The notes under the pieces were generated by a model. The model did not search any database and had not been told where the DNA came from. It saw only the letters and a list, made by a program, of their open reading frames with translations. A stretch of DNA of 64,000 nucleotides from the NCBI RefSeq assembly GCF_002305875.1, contig NZ_CP022098.1, positions 11,222,001 to 11,286,000 of the forward strand, given 5' to 3'. This document shows positions 21,144-32,036 of this stretch, in pieces (position 1 is the first letter of the stretch; each line of letters starts with the position of its first letter). The DNA is from Cystobacter fuscus. GTDB taxonomy: Bacteria; Myxococcota; Myxococcia; Myxococcales; Myxococcaceae. A program made the position numbers and the translations under genes.

Positions 21144-22754
21144 TCAGCCCCCCACCGGTTCGGCGACGGGCGAGGACGACTGCTCCAGGGGCACATGGCC
21201 CTCGGCGTCCTTCACCCCGGCGAGCCGCTGGTCGAGCTCGGCGCTCAGGTGCTCGAAGACGTCCCGGCCAATGGCTCCCTTCTGGTAGCTCTTGAGCAGC
21301 GCGTCCTTCTCCACGATGAGCATGCGCCGCACCGCCTCCTCGTGCTCCTCCTCGTGGAAGCGCGTCGTCTGCTGCTTGAGGGCGGTCAGCTCCCGCTCGG
21401 CCTCGGTGGCCTTGAGCTGGTAGTCGCGCTCGAGCTGCTCGAGCACGTCCGCGGGGATGTCGCGCGTGCGGCGCATGGACTCCAGCGCCGTGAGGGCCGC
21501 GTGGATGGCGCTCATCCGCCCCCGCGCCCGCTCGTACTTCTCCTGGTAGACGTCCTTGACGCCCGTGATGCCCAGCCGCTTGAGCAGCGGCGCCATGGTG
21601 AGCCCCTGGAAGATGATGGAGAGCACCACCACGCCGAACGTCATGTTCACCAGCAGCTCGCGGTGGGCGAAGTCGTCGGGAAGGCCCAGCACCAGCACCA
21701 TGGAGATGGCACCGCGCAGGCCGCTCCAGGTGAGCACCGCGCTCCAGCTCCACGGCATGCGCTCGGAGGTGAAGCGCAGGAGCGCGGACACCAGGAACAC
21801 CACCGCCGCGCGCCCGGCGAGCACCGCCCCGTACGCCAGGAGGATGGGCTTCCACGACGCCAGCAGCGAGGCGAGCTGCACCTCCAGCCCGATGAGCAGG
21901 AACACCACCGAGTTGAGCGCGAAGGCCAGGTACTCCCAGAAGCTCGCCACCGCCACGCGCGTGGTGGGGCTCATGCTCAGGTGCGCCGTCCAGTTGCCGC
22001 ACAACATGCCGGCCGTCACCGTGGCGATCACACCCGAGTAGTGGAAGTGCTCGGCCACCACGAACGAGCCGTAGGCGGCAATCACCGTGAGGGTGATCTC
22101 CACCATGGCGTCATCCACGCGCTGGATGACCTGGGACACGCCAAAGCCCACCGCGCCCCCGATGAGCCCGCCCATGCCCGCCACCCGGATGAAGTCCAGC
22201 GTCGCCCCGCCCACGGTGAACTGCCCTCCGGACGCCACCGCCACGATGAGCGTGAAGAGCACCACGGCCGTCCCGTCGTTGAGCAGGCTCTCGCCCTCCA
22301 CCAGCACCGCGAGCCGCTTGGGCGCCCCCAGCACCTTGAACAGCCCCACCACCGCGATGGGATCCGTGGAGACGATGACCGCGGCGAACACCAGCGCGGA
22401 CAGGAAGCCGAAGCCGGGCACCAGATTCATTCCCCCCACCACCGGCGACAGGAGCAGCGCGGTGATCGCCACCGACGCCACCACCCCGGGAATGGCCAGC
22501 GCGTGGATGGCCAGCTTGTTCTTCCAGAACTTGCGGAACTCCACGTGGAAGGCCGCCTCGAAGATGAGCCCCGGCAGGATGATGGCGAAGAGCAGCCCCT
22601 TCGTCAGATGCGGCGGCTCGAAGGCGTGCACCACCCCCAGCGTCAGCCCCGCCACCACCAGCGCCACCGTGTAGGGAAACTTGAAGTAGCGCGCCACGAT
22701 CGCCACCGCCGTCGCGATGGAGAAGAGCAGCACGAAGCCCAGCTCGAAATTCAT
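21144..22754 (-). CDS. CPA1-family Na+/H+ antiporter
   Basis: 536 residues. About 12 membrane helices, then a cytoplasmic helical tail (about 410-536) rich in E/R/Q. The ion-binding motif STDPIAVVGLF and the preceding/following helix GESLLNDGTAVVLF are typical of the CPA1 (NhaP/NHE-like) family, as is the later helix WSGLRGAISMVLVLGLP with the conserved arginine. It exchanges cytoplasmic Na+ or K+ for protons at the inner membrane. ATG 22754 begins directly at the first helix MNFELGFVLLFSIATAVAIV; the longer upstream frame is not coding. It is divergent from the sensor-kinase operon. Confidence 0.9.
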   Translation of the reverse strand: MNFELGFVLLFSIATAVAIVARYFKFPYTVALVVAGLTLGVVHAFEPPHLTKGLLFAIILPGLIFEAAFHVEFRKFWKNKLAIHALAIPGVVASVAITALLLSPVVGGMNLVPGFGFLSALVFAAVIVSTDPIAVVGLFKVLGAPKRLAVLVEGESLLNDGTAVVLFTLIVAVASGGQFTVGGATLDFIRVAGMGGLIGGAVGFGVSQVIQRVDDAMVEITLTVIAAYGSFVVAEHFHYSGVIATVTAGMLCGNWTAHLSMSPTTRVAVASFWEYLAFALNSVVFLLIGLEVQLASLLASWKPILLAYGAVLAGRAAVVFLVSALLRFTSERMPWSWSAVLTWSGLRGAISMVLVLGLPDDFAHRELLVNMTFGVVVLSIIFQGLTMAPLLKRLGITGVKDVYQEKYERARGRMSAIHAALTALESMRRTRDIPADVLEQLERDYQLKATEAERELTALKQQTTRFHEEEHEEAVRRMLIVEKDALLKSYQKGAIGRDVFEHLSAELDQRLAGVKDAEGHVPLEQSSSPVAEPVGG

Positions 22755-22877
22755 CGTCCCACCAAGTTTGAGGTCAAAAAATACTACCCCACCGCGAGGA
22801 CGGGTGGAACAGACGCGGCGACGCGGAAGGCGGGCGAGGAACCGGGCCTGCTCCGGACATTGGCGCCCGGAGGGAGG

Positions 22878-24526
22878 ATGGGGCATTGCTGCCAGGGCAT
22901 GAGCGCCTCGTCCTCCTCGACCGACCTCTCCGACGCACTGGCCGAGGGCCTCTTCCAGCACCCCGCCCTCTTGCGAGCGCTCGTCGACACGCTCTCCGAG
23001 CGGGTCATGGTGGCCGACGCCACGGGGCGCATCATCTACTTCAGCCCCTCGGCCCTCGACTTCCAGGGGCTGGGGCTCAAGAGCATGACGCAGGAGGAGT
23101 GGTACCAGCACTTCCGCTTCTCCGACCCGGACACCCACGTGCCCATCCCGCCCGAGCGACTGCCAGTGAACCGCGCGCTGCGAGGCGAGGAGGCCGCCTC
23201 GCTCGACATCTTCGTCGAGGGGGCGCACCTGCCCACGGGGTACTACGTGCGCGTGAGCACCCGGGCCGTGCGCGACCCGCAGGGGCGCATGCTCGGCGTG
23301 CTGCTCTTCGTGCGCGACATCGCCCAGGAGCGGCGGATCCAGGCCGAGCAGCGCCGCACCGAGCAGCGCTTCCACCTCATCGTGGAGGCGGCCCAGGAAG
23401 GCATCTGGATGCTCGACAGGGAGGGCCGCACCACCTACACCAACCACTACATGGCACGGATGCTCGGCTACACGGTGGAGGAGATGTTGGGCCAGCACGT
23501 CCTCGCGTTCATCGAGGAGGGCAGCCACCACCAGGTCACGCTCAACCTCGAGCGGCGCATGCAGGGGCACAGCTCCGTGCACGACATGGCGCTGCGCCAC
23601 AAGGATGGGCGCTCCATCTGGACGATGGTGTCCTCCAATCCCCTGCGCGACGAGGAGGGCCGCTACATCGGAGCGCTCGCCACCGTCACCGACATCACCC
23701 AGCGCCGCGACGCCGAGCAGCAGGTGCGCCGGCTCAACGAGGAGCTGGAGCGCCGCATCGTCGAGCGCACCGCCCAGCTCGAGTTCTCCAACCGGGAGCT
23801 GGAGGCCTTCGCCTACTCGGTGGCGCATGACCTGCGCGCCCCCCTGCGCGCCATCTCCACCTTCAGCCTCGCGCTGAGCGAGGACTGCCCGGGCCAGCTC
23901 GACGCCACGGGCGAGGACTACCTGCAGCGCATCCGCGGCGCGGCGCAGCGCATGTCCGAGCTCATCGACGGCATCCTCACGCTCTCACGAGTCACCAGCA
24001 CGGGGCTGCAGGAGACGGACGTCTGCCTGTCCGCCCTGGCGCGCGCCGCCGCCGAGCAGCTCCAGCGCGGGCAGCCCGAGCGCACCGTGCACCTGCGCAT
24101 CCAGGAGGGGCTGGTGGACCGGGGGGACGCGCGCATGCTGCGCTCGGTGCTGGAGAACCTGCTGGGCAACGCCTGGAAGTTCACCCGGGAGCGCCCCGTG
24201 GCGGAGATCGAGTTCGGCGCCCTGCCCGGGGAGGGCGGCTCCGGGCGCGTCTACTTCGTCCGGGACAATGGGGCGGGCTTCGACATGGGGTATCAGTCCC
24301 GGCTCTTCGGCGTCTTCCAGCGCCTGCACGGCCCCCAGGAATTCGAGGGCAATGGAGTGGGTCTGGCCTCGGTGCGGCGTATCATCCAACGCCATGGAGG
24401 CCGCGTCTGGGGCGAGGGGCGGGTGGGCCAGGGCGCCACCTTCTTCTTCACCCTGCACGAAGCCTCGAGTGGAGGTGCCCCCCCCTCCACGGACGTACGA
24501 AGGGACGATGGACGAAGGAACAGCTG

Positions 24527-24527
<1 letters not shown>
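22878..24527 (+). CDS. PAS-domain sensor histidine kinase
   Basis: 549 residues, no membrane segment, so soluble. Two PAS domains: about 30-150 (VMVADATGRIIYFSPSALDF) and about 160-285 (IVEAAQEGIWMLDREGRTTYTN, ending SSNPLRDEEGRYIGALATVTDIT). A short coiled coil leads to the HisKA H-box AYSVAHDLRAPLRAIS with the phospho-acceptor histidine, then the ATPase boxes: N-box ENLLGNAWKFT, G1 FVRDNGAGFD and G2 GNGVGLASVRRI. Such HDLRAPL kinases resemble the bacteriophytochrome kinase subgroup. ATG 22878 has GGAGG 4 bases upstream; ATG 22899 is an alternative. The stop overlaps the next start (TGATG), so the two kinases are coupled. Confidence 0.88.
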
Positions 24528-26077
<1,550 letters not shown>

Positions 26078-26130
26078 GCCGCCCCTCCTGCCCTCTCCCC
26101 CCCCAGGAGGACGAGGGCACTCGTCCCCCC

Positions 26131-26172
26131 GCATGTTGACGGCGAAAACATGCATGTTGACGGCGAAAACAT
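26131..26172 (+). repeat. Perfect 21-bp tandem duplication in promoter region
   Basis: Copies at 26131-26151 and 26152-26172 read GCATGTTGACGGCGAAAACAT. Each contains an inverted repeat ATGTT(9)AACAT and a -35-like TTGACG. These look like paired operator half-sites upstream of the ABA4-like gene. Confidence 0.85.
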
Positions 26173-26185
26173 GACTGTTTACAGT
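26157..26185 (+). promoter_or_regulatory. Sigma-70-like promoter with operator palindrome
   Basis: TTGACG (26157-26162), a 17-base spacer and TACAGT (26180-26185). The -10 is embedded in the palindrome ACTGTTTACAGT (26174-26185), and the -35 lies in the second copy of the 21-bp tandem repeat. The arrangement suggests a repressible promoter for the gene starting at 26237. Confidence 0.55.
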
Positions 26186-26236
26186 GTCTACATCATGAGG
26201 GCGTGAGCCGCTGCCGCGCCCCTTCGAGGGTGGACC

Positions 26237-26704
26237 ATGAGCGATGACGTGCTGTTGAGGATCCTGAATGTCCCGGTGCTGCTGGGATGGGCGGCGATGG
26301 TGTTCGCGCCCCGGACACGGGTCACGAAGTGGTACCTGGAGAGTGACGTGCTGCCGCTGGTGATTGGCGGGGTGTACCTGCTGAAGGTCGCGCCGCACCT
26401 GCCGGGGCTGCTGAGCCAGTTCGACACGCTGCCGCACATCGAGGCCGCGCTGCGGATGCCGGGCATGTTGTTCGCGGGGTGGATCCACTACCTCGCGTTC
26501 GACTTCCTGGTGGGCCGGGTGGTGCTCGCGGACGCGCGGCGCCGCGGCATCCCGCACCTGCTCGTGGTGCCGTGCCTGCTGCTGACCTTCATGCTCGGGC
26601 CGTCGGGCTACCTCGCCTACGCCGCGGTCCGGCTCGCCACCCGGCGCTTCTGGCCCGCCGTGGCGCCCATCCCCTCCGCCGCTCAACCCGCCCCCGCGCT
26701 GTAG
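26237..26704 (+). CDS. ABA4-like (DUF4281) membrane protein
   Basis: 155 residues, mostly four membrane helices (LLRILNVPVLLGWAAMVFAP; ESDVLPLVIGGVYLL; MLFAGWIHYLAFDFLVGRVVLADA; LLVVPCLLLTFMLGPSGYLAY). The FAGWIHYLAFDFLVGR and LTFMLGPSGYLAY segments are the recognisable ABA4 family features. Plant ABA4 is required for neoxanthin formation; bacterial members are uncharacterised. GAGGGTGG precedes the ATG. It is followed 16 bases later by a second membrane protein, so a two-gene operon controlled by the repeat-bearing promoter is likely. Confidence 0.75.
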   Translation: MSDDVLLRILNVPVLLGWAAMVFAPRTRVTKWYLESDVLPLVIGGVYLLKVAPHLPGLLSQFDTLPHIEAALRMPGMLFAGWIHYLAFDFLVGRVVLADARRRGIPHLLVVPCLLLTFMLGPSGYLAYAAVRLATRRFWPAVAPIPSAAQPAPAL

Positions 26705-26720
26705 CTCCAGGAGACGCCCC

Positions 26721-27704
26721 ATGTCGACCACGACCTACTCGCCCCGTGACATCTGGAATCGGGCCTGGGCGCTCTCGCCCGCCCTCACCGTGAACGCGCT
26801 GCTCATGTTCGCGGGCGCCGTGATCACCGCCCTGTTGCTGGGGGTGGACCCGCGCCAGCTCGTGGGCGAGCCGCTCTGGCTCAAGCCCTTCAAGTTCTAC
26901 GTCTCGCTCACCCTCTTCGAGGCCACCCTGCTCTACTTCTTCGCCTTCCTGCCGGAGCGCCGCCGCTTCCTGCGCCGGGTGGGCGTCATCATCGCCGCCT
27001 GCGTCACCCTGGAGATAGTGGCCATGACCCTCCAGGCGGCGCGCGGGGTGCGCAGCCACTTCAACACCGCGACGGCGTTCGACCAGGCCGTCTTCTCCTC
27101 CATGGGCATCGCCATCACCGTCCTGTGGGGCACCGTGCTGGTCTTCGCCCTCGGGCTGTTGCGCTCGAAGCTCGAGGACCGGGTCCTGGCCTCGACGCTG
27201 CGAATGGGCCTGCTCGTGACGCTGGTGGGCATGGGGCTCGGGTTCTTCATGACCACGCCCCACGGCGAGCAGCTCGAGACCTTGAAGACCGGACAGAGGC
27301 CGCTCGAGGTGGGTGCGCACACCTTTGGCGGACGGGATGGGGGACCGGGCCTGCCGCTCGTCGGGTGGAGCCGCGCGGCGGGAGACATGCGGCCCGCGCA
27401 CTTCGTCGGGATGCACGCCCTCCAGGTGCTGCCGCTGCTCGCGCTGGGGCTCGCGCGCCGCAAGCAGCGCTCCGAGTCGCAGGAGCTGGCGTGGGTGCGC
27501 GCGGCGGGAGTGGGCTACCTGGGCATCACCCTGGTGCTCGGGCTCCAGGCCCTGCGCGGCCAGTCCATCGTCTCCTGGGACGCGGTGGGCGTCGCGAGCC
27601 TGGGAGTGGCGCTCGGGGCGAGCCTCCTCACGCTCGCCGCCCACACGCTCCGTCGCCGCGCGCCCGAGTCCCTCCCTCCTCCCGCGCCTGTCGGAATGGG
27701 CTGA
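26721..27704 (+). CDS. Polytopic membrane protein of unknown function
   Basis: 327 residues with about eight predicted membrane helices (for example ALTVNALLMFAGAVITALLL, FYVSLTLFEATLLYFFAF, VGVIIAACVTLEIVAMTLQ, ITVLWGTVLVFALGLL). A polar loop near 185-220 (TFGGRDGGPGLPLVGWSRAAGDMRPAHFVGMHALQ) contains conserved-looking histidines. I cannot name the family. AGGAG lies 8 bases before the ATG. It is probably co-transcribed with the ABA4-like gene, so the two may share a substrate or membrane process. Confidence 0.72.
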   Translation: MSTTTYSPRDIWNRAWALSPALTVNALLMFAGAVITALLLGVDPRQLVGEPLWLKPFKFYVSLTLFEATLLYFFAFLPERRRFLRRVGVIIAACVTLEIVAMTLQAARGVRSHFNTATAFDQAVFSSMGIAITVLWGTVLVFALGLLRSKLEDRVLASTLRMGLLVTLVGMGLGFFMTTPHGEQLETLKTGQRPLEVGAHTFGGRDGGPGLPLVGWSRAAGDMRPAHFVGMHALQVLPLLALGLARRKQRSESQELAWVRAAGVGYLGITLVLGLQALRGQSIVSWDAVGVASLGVALGASLLTLAAHTLRRRAPESLPPPAPVGMG

Positions 27705-27780
27705 ACGGGCGCCCGAAGAAGGTGTCACAGAACTCGTTCCGGAGACATTGGCCCGCCGCATGCTTGGAGCGCGGCTCGCC

Positions 27781-28812
27781 ATGTCTGGACCGCATGACCT
27801 CTTCGCCCGCTACACCTTCGGCCACCCCGAGCGGGCGGCGGCCGAACTGCGCGCCGTCCTGCCCCCGCATGTCGTCTCCGTGGTGGATTGGGCATCCTTG
27901 CGGCGAGAGCCCGGCAGCGTGGTGGACCCGGAGTTACGGGAGACCGAGAGCGACCTGCTCTTCACGGCTCGACTGAACACGGGTCGCCCGCTGCTGCTGT
28001 ATGTGCTGCTGGAGCATCAGTCCACGGTGAACAGGTGGATGGCGCTGCGCATGCTGCGCTACGTGGTGCGCCAGGTGGAGCGCTGGCGCCAAGAGCATCC
28101 GGAAAGTGCACTGCTCCCCCTCGTCATCCCACTCGTCATGTACCACGGGCCAGACGGAGCCTGGACGGCGCCGCGCCGGGTGGAGGACCTCTTCGACCTT
28201 CCGGGTGAAGAGGAGGAACAGCGAGCGCGGTGGCGAGCGCTGGTGCCGCGCTTCGAGTACCTCTTGGACGACCTGACCGCCGAGCGGGAGGAGGCGCTGA
28301 GGGCGCGCCCAGGTCCACCGCTGGCCCAGTTGGCCTGGCTGGTGCTGCGCTACGGGCGTACCGAGGAGCTGGCCCAGAAGTTGCCTGATTGGGTGGCGCT
28401 CTTCACGCGGGTGCAGACAACCCACGAGGGGGCCGAACACCTGGTGGTGCTCATCCGCTACCTGCTGTGGATCGGGGACACGGCCGTCCATGAAGCCACC
28501 GGGAGGGTGTTACATTCGGTGCTGGATGAGCAACGAGCGGAGGAGCTGATGCGGAGCTATGGCGAGGAACTCATCGAGCGTGGTCGCCAACAAGGTCTGA
28601 CGAAGGGCCGGGAAGAGGGCCGGGAGGAGGGTCTGATCCGAGGGCGTGCCGAGTACGTCCTGCGAGTTCTCGCCACGCGGGGTCTGGACGTCGACGAAGC
28701 GGCCCGGCAGCGCATCCTCACCTGCACGGATCTGGCGACCCTCGACCGCTGGTTCGATCGGGCCCTGAACGCCACGACCCTCCCCGACGTGCTGGACGAC
28801 CTGACGCAGTAG
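27781..28812 (+). CDS. Rpn/YhgA-like PD-(D/E)XK nuclease-family protein
   Basis: 343 residues. MSGPHDLFARYTFGHPERAAAEL and ESDLLFTARLNTGRPLLLYVLLEHQS carry the Rpn (recombination-promoting nuclease / 'putative transposase') core, with the D...E-x-Q catalytic arrangement of this PD-(D/E)XK branch. RMLRYVVRQVERWRQEHP and LPLVIPLVMYHG are typical. The C-terminus has GxxxGxxxGREEGREEGLIRGR repeats, also usual. Rpn proteins are often mobile and promote RecA-independent recombination in E. coli; they have been linked to phage defence. ATG 27781 is used; an upstream ATG at 27760 is possible. It converges with the next gene, with only two bases between stops. Confidence 0.85.
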   Translation: MSGPHDLFARYTFGHPERAAAELRAVLPPHVVSVVDWASLRREPGSVVDPELRETESDLLFTARLNTGRPLLLYVLLEHQSTVNRWMALRMLRYVVRQVERWRQEHPESALLPLVIPLVMYHGPDGAWTAPRRVEDLFDLPGEEEEQRARWRALVPRFEYLLDDLTAEREEALRARPGPPLAQLAWLVLRYGRTEELAQKLPDWVALFTRVQTTHEGAEHLVVLIRYLLWIGDTAVHEATGRVLHSVLDEQRAEELMRSYGEELIERGRQQGLTKGREEGREEGLIRGRAEYVLRVLATRGLDVDEAARQRILTCTDLATLDRWFDRALNATTLPDVLDDLTQ

Positions 28813-28814
28813 AG

Positions 28815-29939
28815 TTAGAGCGTCCCCACCTTGCAGTCCGGGAGCGCCCGTCTCAGCCGCTCGATCTCCTCGGGAGGAACGGGCGTCCAGTACAGGTCCA
28901 GCGTCTTGAGGCTCTTCATCTGGAAGAGACAGGCCGGGAGGGATTTGAGCTCCGTCGCCTGAAGGTCGAGGAACGTCAGCCGCTCGAGCCGACCCAGTTC
29001 CTCGGGGAGCGAGGTGAGCCCCGTGTTCTTCAGGTTGAGCGACTCGAGTTCCTGGAGCTGCCCCACCTCGGGAGGAAGGGAGCGCAGCTCACGATTGAAG
29101 GACAGATCGAGCTTCTTCAGCTTCCGGAGCTGGCCCAGTTCCCCGGGCAGTTGCTTGAGCCCCGTCGAGCCCAGCCACAGCCGTTCCAGTTCCGAGAACT
29201 CCCCGATCGACGCCGGCAGCGTCCCCAGCTTCCGACCGTTGAGCGTGAGTTCCTTCTCCGTCCTGGGAAACGCGGCCAGCACCCCCTCCGCGCTCCCCTT
29301 CTTGGGCGTCTTCACCACCACGTCGAGGGACTCACCCTCGAGGCCCAGCGGCTCTCCCAGAGCCTCATCGTCCTCGTCGTCCCCGTCCAGCTCCGAGAGC
29401 GCCTCGCCCAGCGCTTGCATTTCCTGCTCGAGCCAGGTGGAGAACGGCCCCAGCTCGCTCTCGGGCAGGCTGTCCTCCACGTTCCAGACCACCAGCTCGC
29501 CGCCGTCCTCGCTCCTTCCGAAGCAGTACCCGTTGACGTCGTTGATGTCGCGGGAGGCGAACATGACGAAGCGGTAGGTGTGAGTACCGGCTTCCCGCTC
29601 CGCGCGAACCGCTTGCCACTTCCGGTCTGGCTCCCCCATCTGCTGGGAGAGATTCAGCATCCACCGGGGAGGAAGAAAGCCCAGCGCGGTGTCACCGGAG
29701 TTGACCCACCGGTGGCCCAGCTCCTTCACGAACTGGAGATAGTCCGGGGGCAGCAGTGGAGAAGGATCGAACGCGTGCGCGAAGGACATGGCGCGCGGCT
29801 CGAGCTCCGCCGGGTAGGCACCCATGGAACTCTTGCCCAGCACCTTGGAGAACTGCTTCTCCAGGCGCGTCCACTCCTTCGCGAGCGAGGTGTTACCCGA
29901 CTTCCTCGCCGCCTTCTTCACCGCCTTCTTGGCCACCAT
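28815..29939 (-). CDS. SMI1/KNR4 (SUKH)-like domain plus leucine-rich repeats
   Basis: 374 residues. A basic N-terminus (MVAKKAVKKAARKSG) is followed by a SUKH-like domain (about 20-185) with LPPDYLQFVKELG and SGDTALGFLPP-like elements. An acidic linker follows (DGDDEDDE), then about seven leucine-rich repeats (235-365) of 23-residue bacterial type (LPASIGEFSELERLWLGSTGLKQLP...). SUKH proteins are a major family of immunity proteins against nuclease toxins, and LRRs bind proteins. No toxin gene is adjacent, so it could be an orphan immunity or a regulatory protein. GGGAG lies close before the ATG. The SUKH assignment is moderately sure, LRR certain. Confidence 0.78.
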   Translation of the reverse strand: MVAKKAVKKAARKSGNTSLAKEWTRLEKQFSKVLGKSSMGAYPAELEPRAMSFAHAFDPSPLLPPDYLQFVKELGHRWVNSGDTALGFLPPRWMLNLSQQMGEPDRKWQAVRAEREAGTHTYRFVMFASRDINDVNGYCFGRSEDGGELVVWNVEDSLPESELGPFSTWLEQEMQALGEALSELDGDDEDDEALGEPLGLEGESLDVVVKTPKKGSAEGVLAAFPRTEKELTLNGRKLGTLPASIGEFSELERLWLGSTGLKQLPGELGQLRKLKKLDLSFNRELRSLPPEVGQLQELESLNLKNTGLTSLPEELGRLERLTFLDLQATELKSLPACLFQMKSLKTLDLYWTPVPPEEIERLRRALPDCKVGTL

Positions 29940-30020
29940 CGCTCCCTCGAATCATGCGGCCGGGCGCCCCTCGGCCGGGGCTCATGCTCTACCCGCTGTG
30001 CATGGATTCGTGAAGCGAAC

Positions 30021-31844
30021 TCATGGGGACGCGGCGCCCTGCTCCATGCCAGCGGACTGGAGCCGGGAAGCGTGCACCCGCCTGGCCAGCGCGTGATAGT
30101 AGCGGTGGATGCCCACGTTGAGCGGATCCACGCGCAGCGCCTCCGTGTAGCGCGCCAGCGCCCCATCGAGCACGTGCTGCGCCTCCAGGACGACGCCCTT
30201 GTCGAACAGCTCCCGCGCGAGCGCCTCCGCGTCGGGCCGGGCGGCGAGGAACGCCTGACGCAGGCGGTTGACCGACGCGTGCGGCACTCCGGCCGCGAGG
30301 CAATGCGCCACGCCGTGGAAGTTGCCCCGGGACGCATCGAAGCGGGCCCGCGCCAGGGGATCCCCCAGCGTGCGCCGGGCGGCCTCCAATCTGCCGTGCA
30401 GGGCCTCCAGCGACTGGCGCTGCTCGGCCGGTAGCTGCCGGTGCCAGAAGGGCTCCAACCGGCGCTCGGCCAGCGCGAGGCGCCGCATCACCTCGGCGAA
30501 GTCCGCATGCGGAGGAATGGACAGGAGCGAGTAGGGATCCTGTCCGCACGCGTTCGCCCGCGCGAGCAGTTGCGCGAGCTCCGCGTCCGGCGGGGTCTCC
30601 GGCGGCGGCGGCGCGAGGGCCTGCGCGATGAGCCGGCGCACGTCCTCGGAGGGCTCGGAGAACTGGAGGATGAAGCCCTGACGGCCTCCCCACGTCCGCG
30701 CCTCCTCGGCGGGCAGCAGGCGCACCACGTCCGCCGCGCACGCGAGCACCCACCCATTGAGCGACAACTCCACCTCCAGGCGCGCGCCCAGGCGGGGCAG
30801 CGTCCCATCACAGGCGATGCGCAGCCCGTCATCGCTCACGTCGTTCACGAAGACCGGCACCAGTCCCTGGCCCCCGGCCCCCTCCACCCGCACCTGGAAG
30901 GCCGCGGGCGCCATGCAGCCGAACGCGGGCCTCCGCATCGCCTCGTTGAGCGCCGCCCGGAAGGCGCGCGCGGTGGCGAAGCGCTCATCCGGCCGCAGCG
31001 ACAGGGCCTGCATCACCACCGCGGAGAGCGCGGCGGGCACCTGCTCGTCCAACTGGTGAGGCGCCAGCGGCACGCTCGGCTTGTGCACGAGCAGCATCTC
31101 TCCCATGCGGCCCCCGCCGCCGAAGGGAAGCCGTCCCGTCAGCAGCCGGTAGCCCAGCACCGCGAGCGAATACAGGTCCGCGCGGCCATCCGGCTCGGCG
31201 CGCACCCACAGCTCGGGCGCGAGGTAGGCCGGGCTGCCCACCACCATGCCCGCGGCGAGCTCCTCCGGAGAGAAGCCCTCGGCCAGGGTGCTCGCCATGC
31301 CGAAGTCGAGGATCTTCACGCGCCGCGAGCCGTCGCGCCCGGTGGTGAGCACCAGGTTCTCCGGCTTGAGGTCGCGGTGGACGATGCCGCCCACGTGCGC
31401 GGCCTCCAATCCCTCGAGTACCTGGAGCAGCAGGAACACCACTTCCGCGGGAGGCAGGGGCAGCGGCAGCCGCGACAGGGCGAGGCCGTCCACGTACTCC
31501 ATGAGCAGACAGTGGTGGCCATTGGGTGCCTGGCGCACGTCGAGCACCCGCGTCACGTTCGGATGCACGAGGTGTTGCAGCGTGCGCGCCTCCGCGTAGA
31601 AGCGCTGGAGCACCGCGGGCGTGCGCGCCAGGTGGGGATGCAGCACCTTCACCGCGAAGAGCGCGCCGCTCGACGGGTGCTCGGCGAGGTACACGCTCCC
31701 CAGCGTCCCCGTGCCCAGCTTGCGCACGAACACCAGCGGGCCGTACCCCATGCCGGACAGCGTCTCGCTGTCGCACGGGAAGTCGTCGCCGGGGGTGCAG
31801 GGCGCCCCCGCTTCATGCTCCGTCAGACATTGTTCACAACCCAT
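30021..31844 (-). CDS. Ser/Thr protein kinase with PilZ-like and helical tail
   Basis: 607 residues. N-terminal CEQCLTEHEAGAPC could bind zinc. The kinase domain (about 33-300) has GTGTLGS, the FAVKVL lysine, IVHRDLKPEN and KILDFGMA, so is likely active. A PilZ-like beta-barrel follows (about 320-420; VFVNDVSDDGLRIACDG...FILQFSEPSED). The C-terminal 170 residues are helical, first like a DnaJ-type segment (DPYSLLSIPPHADFAEVMRRLALAERRL) and ending in a TPR-like ALARYTEALRVDPLN. PilZ domains can bind cyclic-di-GMP, but the RxxxR...DxSxxG motif is incomplete here. Start chosen at the Cys-rich MGCEQC; the upstream extension to 31940 is poor coding sequence. Confidence 0.85.
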   Translation of the reverse strand: MGCEQCLTEHEAGAPCTPGDDFPCDSETLSGMGYGPLVFVRKLGTGTLGSVYLAEHPSSGALFAVKVLHPHLARTPAVLQRFYAEARTLQHLVHPNVTRVLDVRQAPNGHHCLLMEYVDGLALSRLPLPLPPAEVVFLLLQVLEGLEAAHVGGIVHRDLKPENLVLTTGRDGSRRVKILDFGMASTLAEGFSPEELAAGMVVGSPAYLAPELWVRAEPDGRADLYSLAVLGYRLLTGRLPFGGGGRMGEMLLVHKPSVPLAPHQLDEQVPAALSAVVMQALSLRPDERFATARAFRAALNEAMRRPAFGCMAPAAFQVRVEGAGGQGLVPVFVNDVSDDGLRIACDGTLPRLGARLEVELSLNGWVLACAADVVRLLPAEEARTWGGRQGFILQFSEPSEDVRRLIAQALAPPPPETPPDAELAQLLARANACGQDPYSLLSIPPHADFAEVMRRLALAERRLEPFWHRQLPAEQRQSLEALHGRLEAARRTLGDPLARARFDASRGNFHGVAHCLAAGVPHASVNRLRQAFLAARPDAEALARELFDKGVVLEAQHVLDGALARYTEALRVDPLNVGIHRYYHALARRVHASRLQSAGMEQGAASP

Positions 31845-32036
31845 CGCCGCCCCCGGCCGCGCCCATCTGGCGGGTCGCGTGACACGGAAGCATTGCAACC
31901 TCCGTGCACCCCTTGCCGTGGACGGAAGCGAACACGGCAAGTCCTGAAAGCAGGCGAAACGGCGGACGGAAGGTGAACCGGCCCCGTCATTCCTACAAAC
32001 CCGGCCCTGAAAAAACCGGAGGGTGCGCGGGGGAAC

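Noticed and set aside
21195..22877. Upstream part of a very long + strand frame reaching into the sensor kinase
   Set aside because: It is antisense to the antiporter; only the part after 22878 has PAS/HisKA content.
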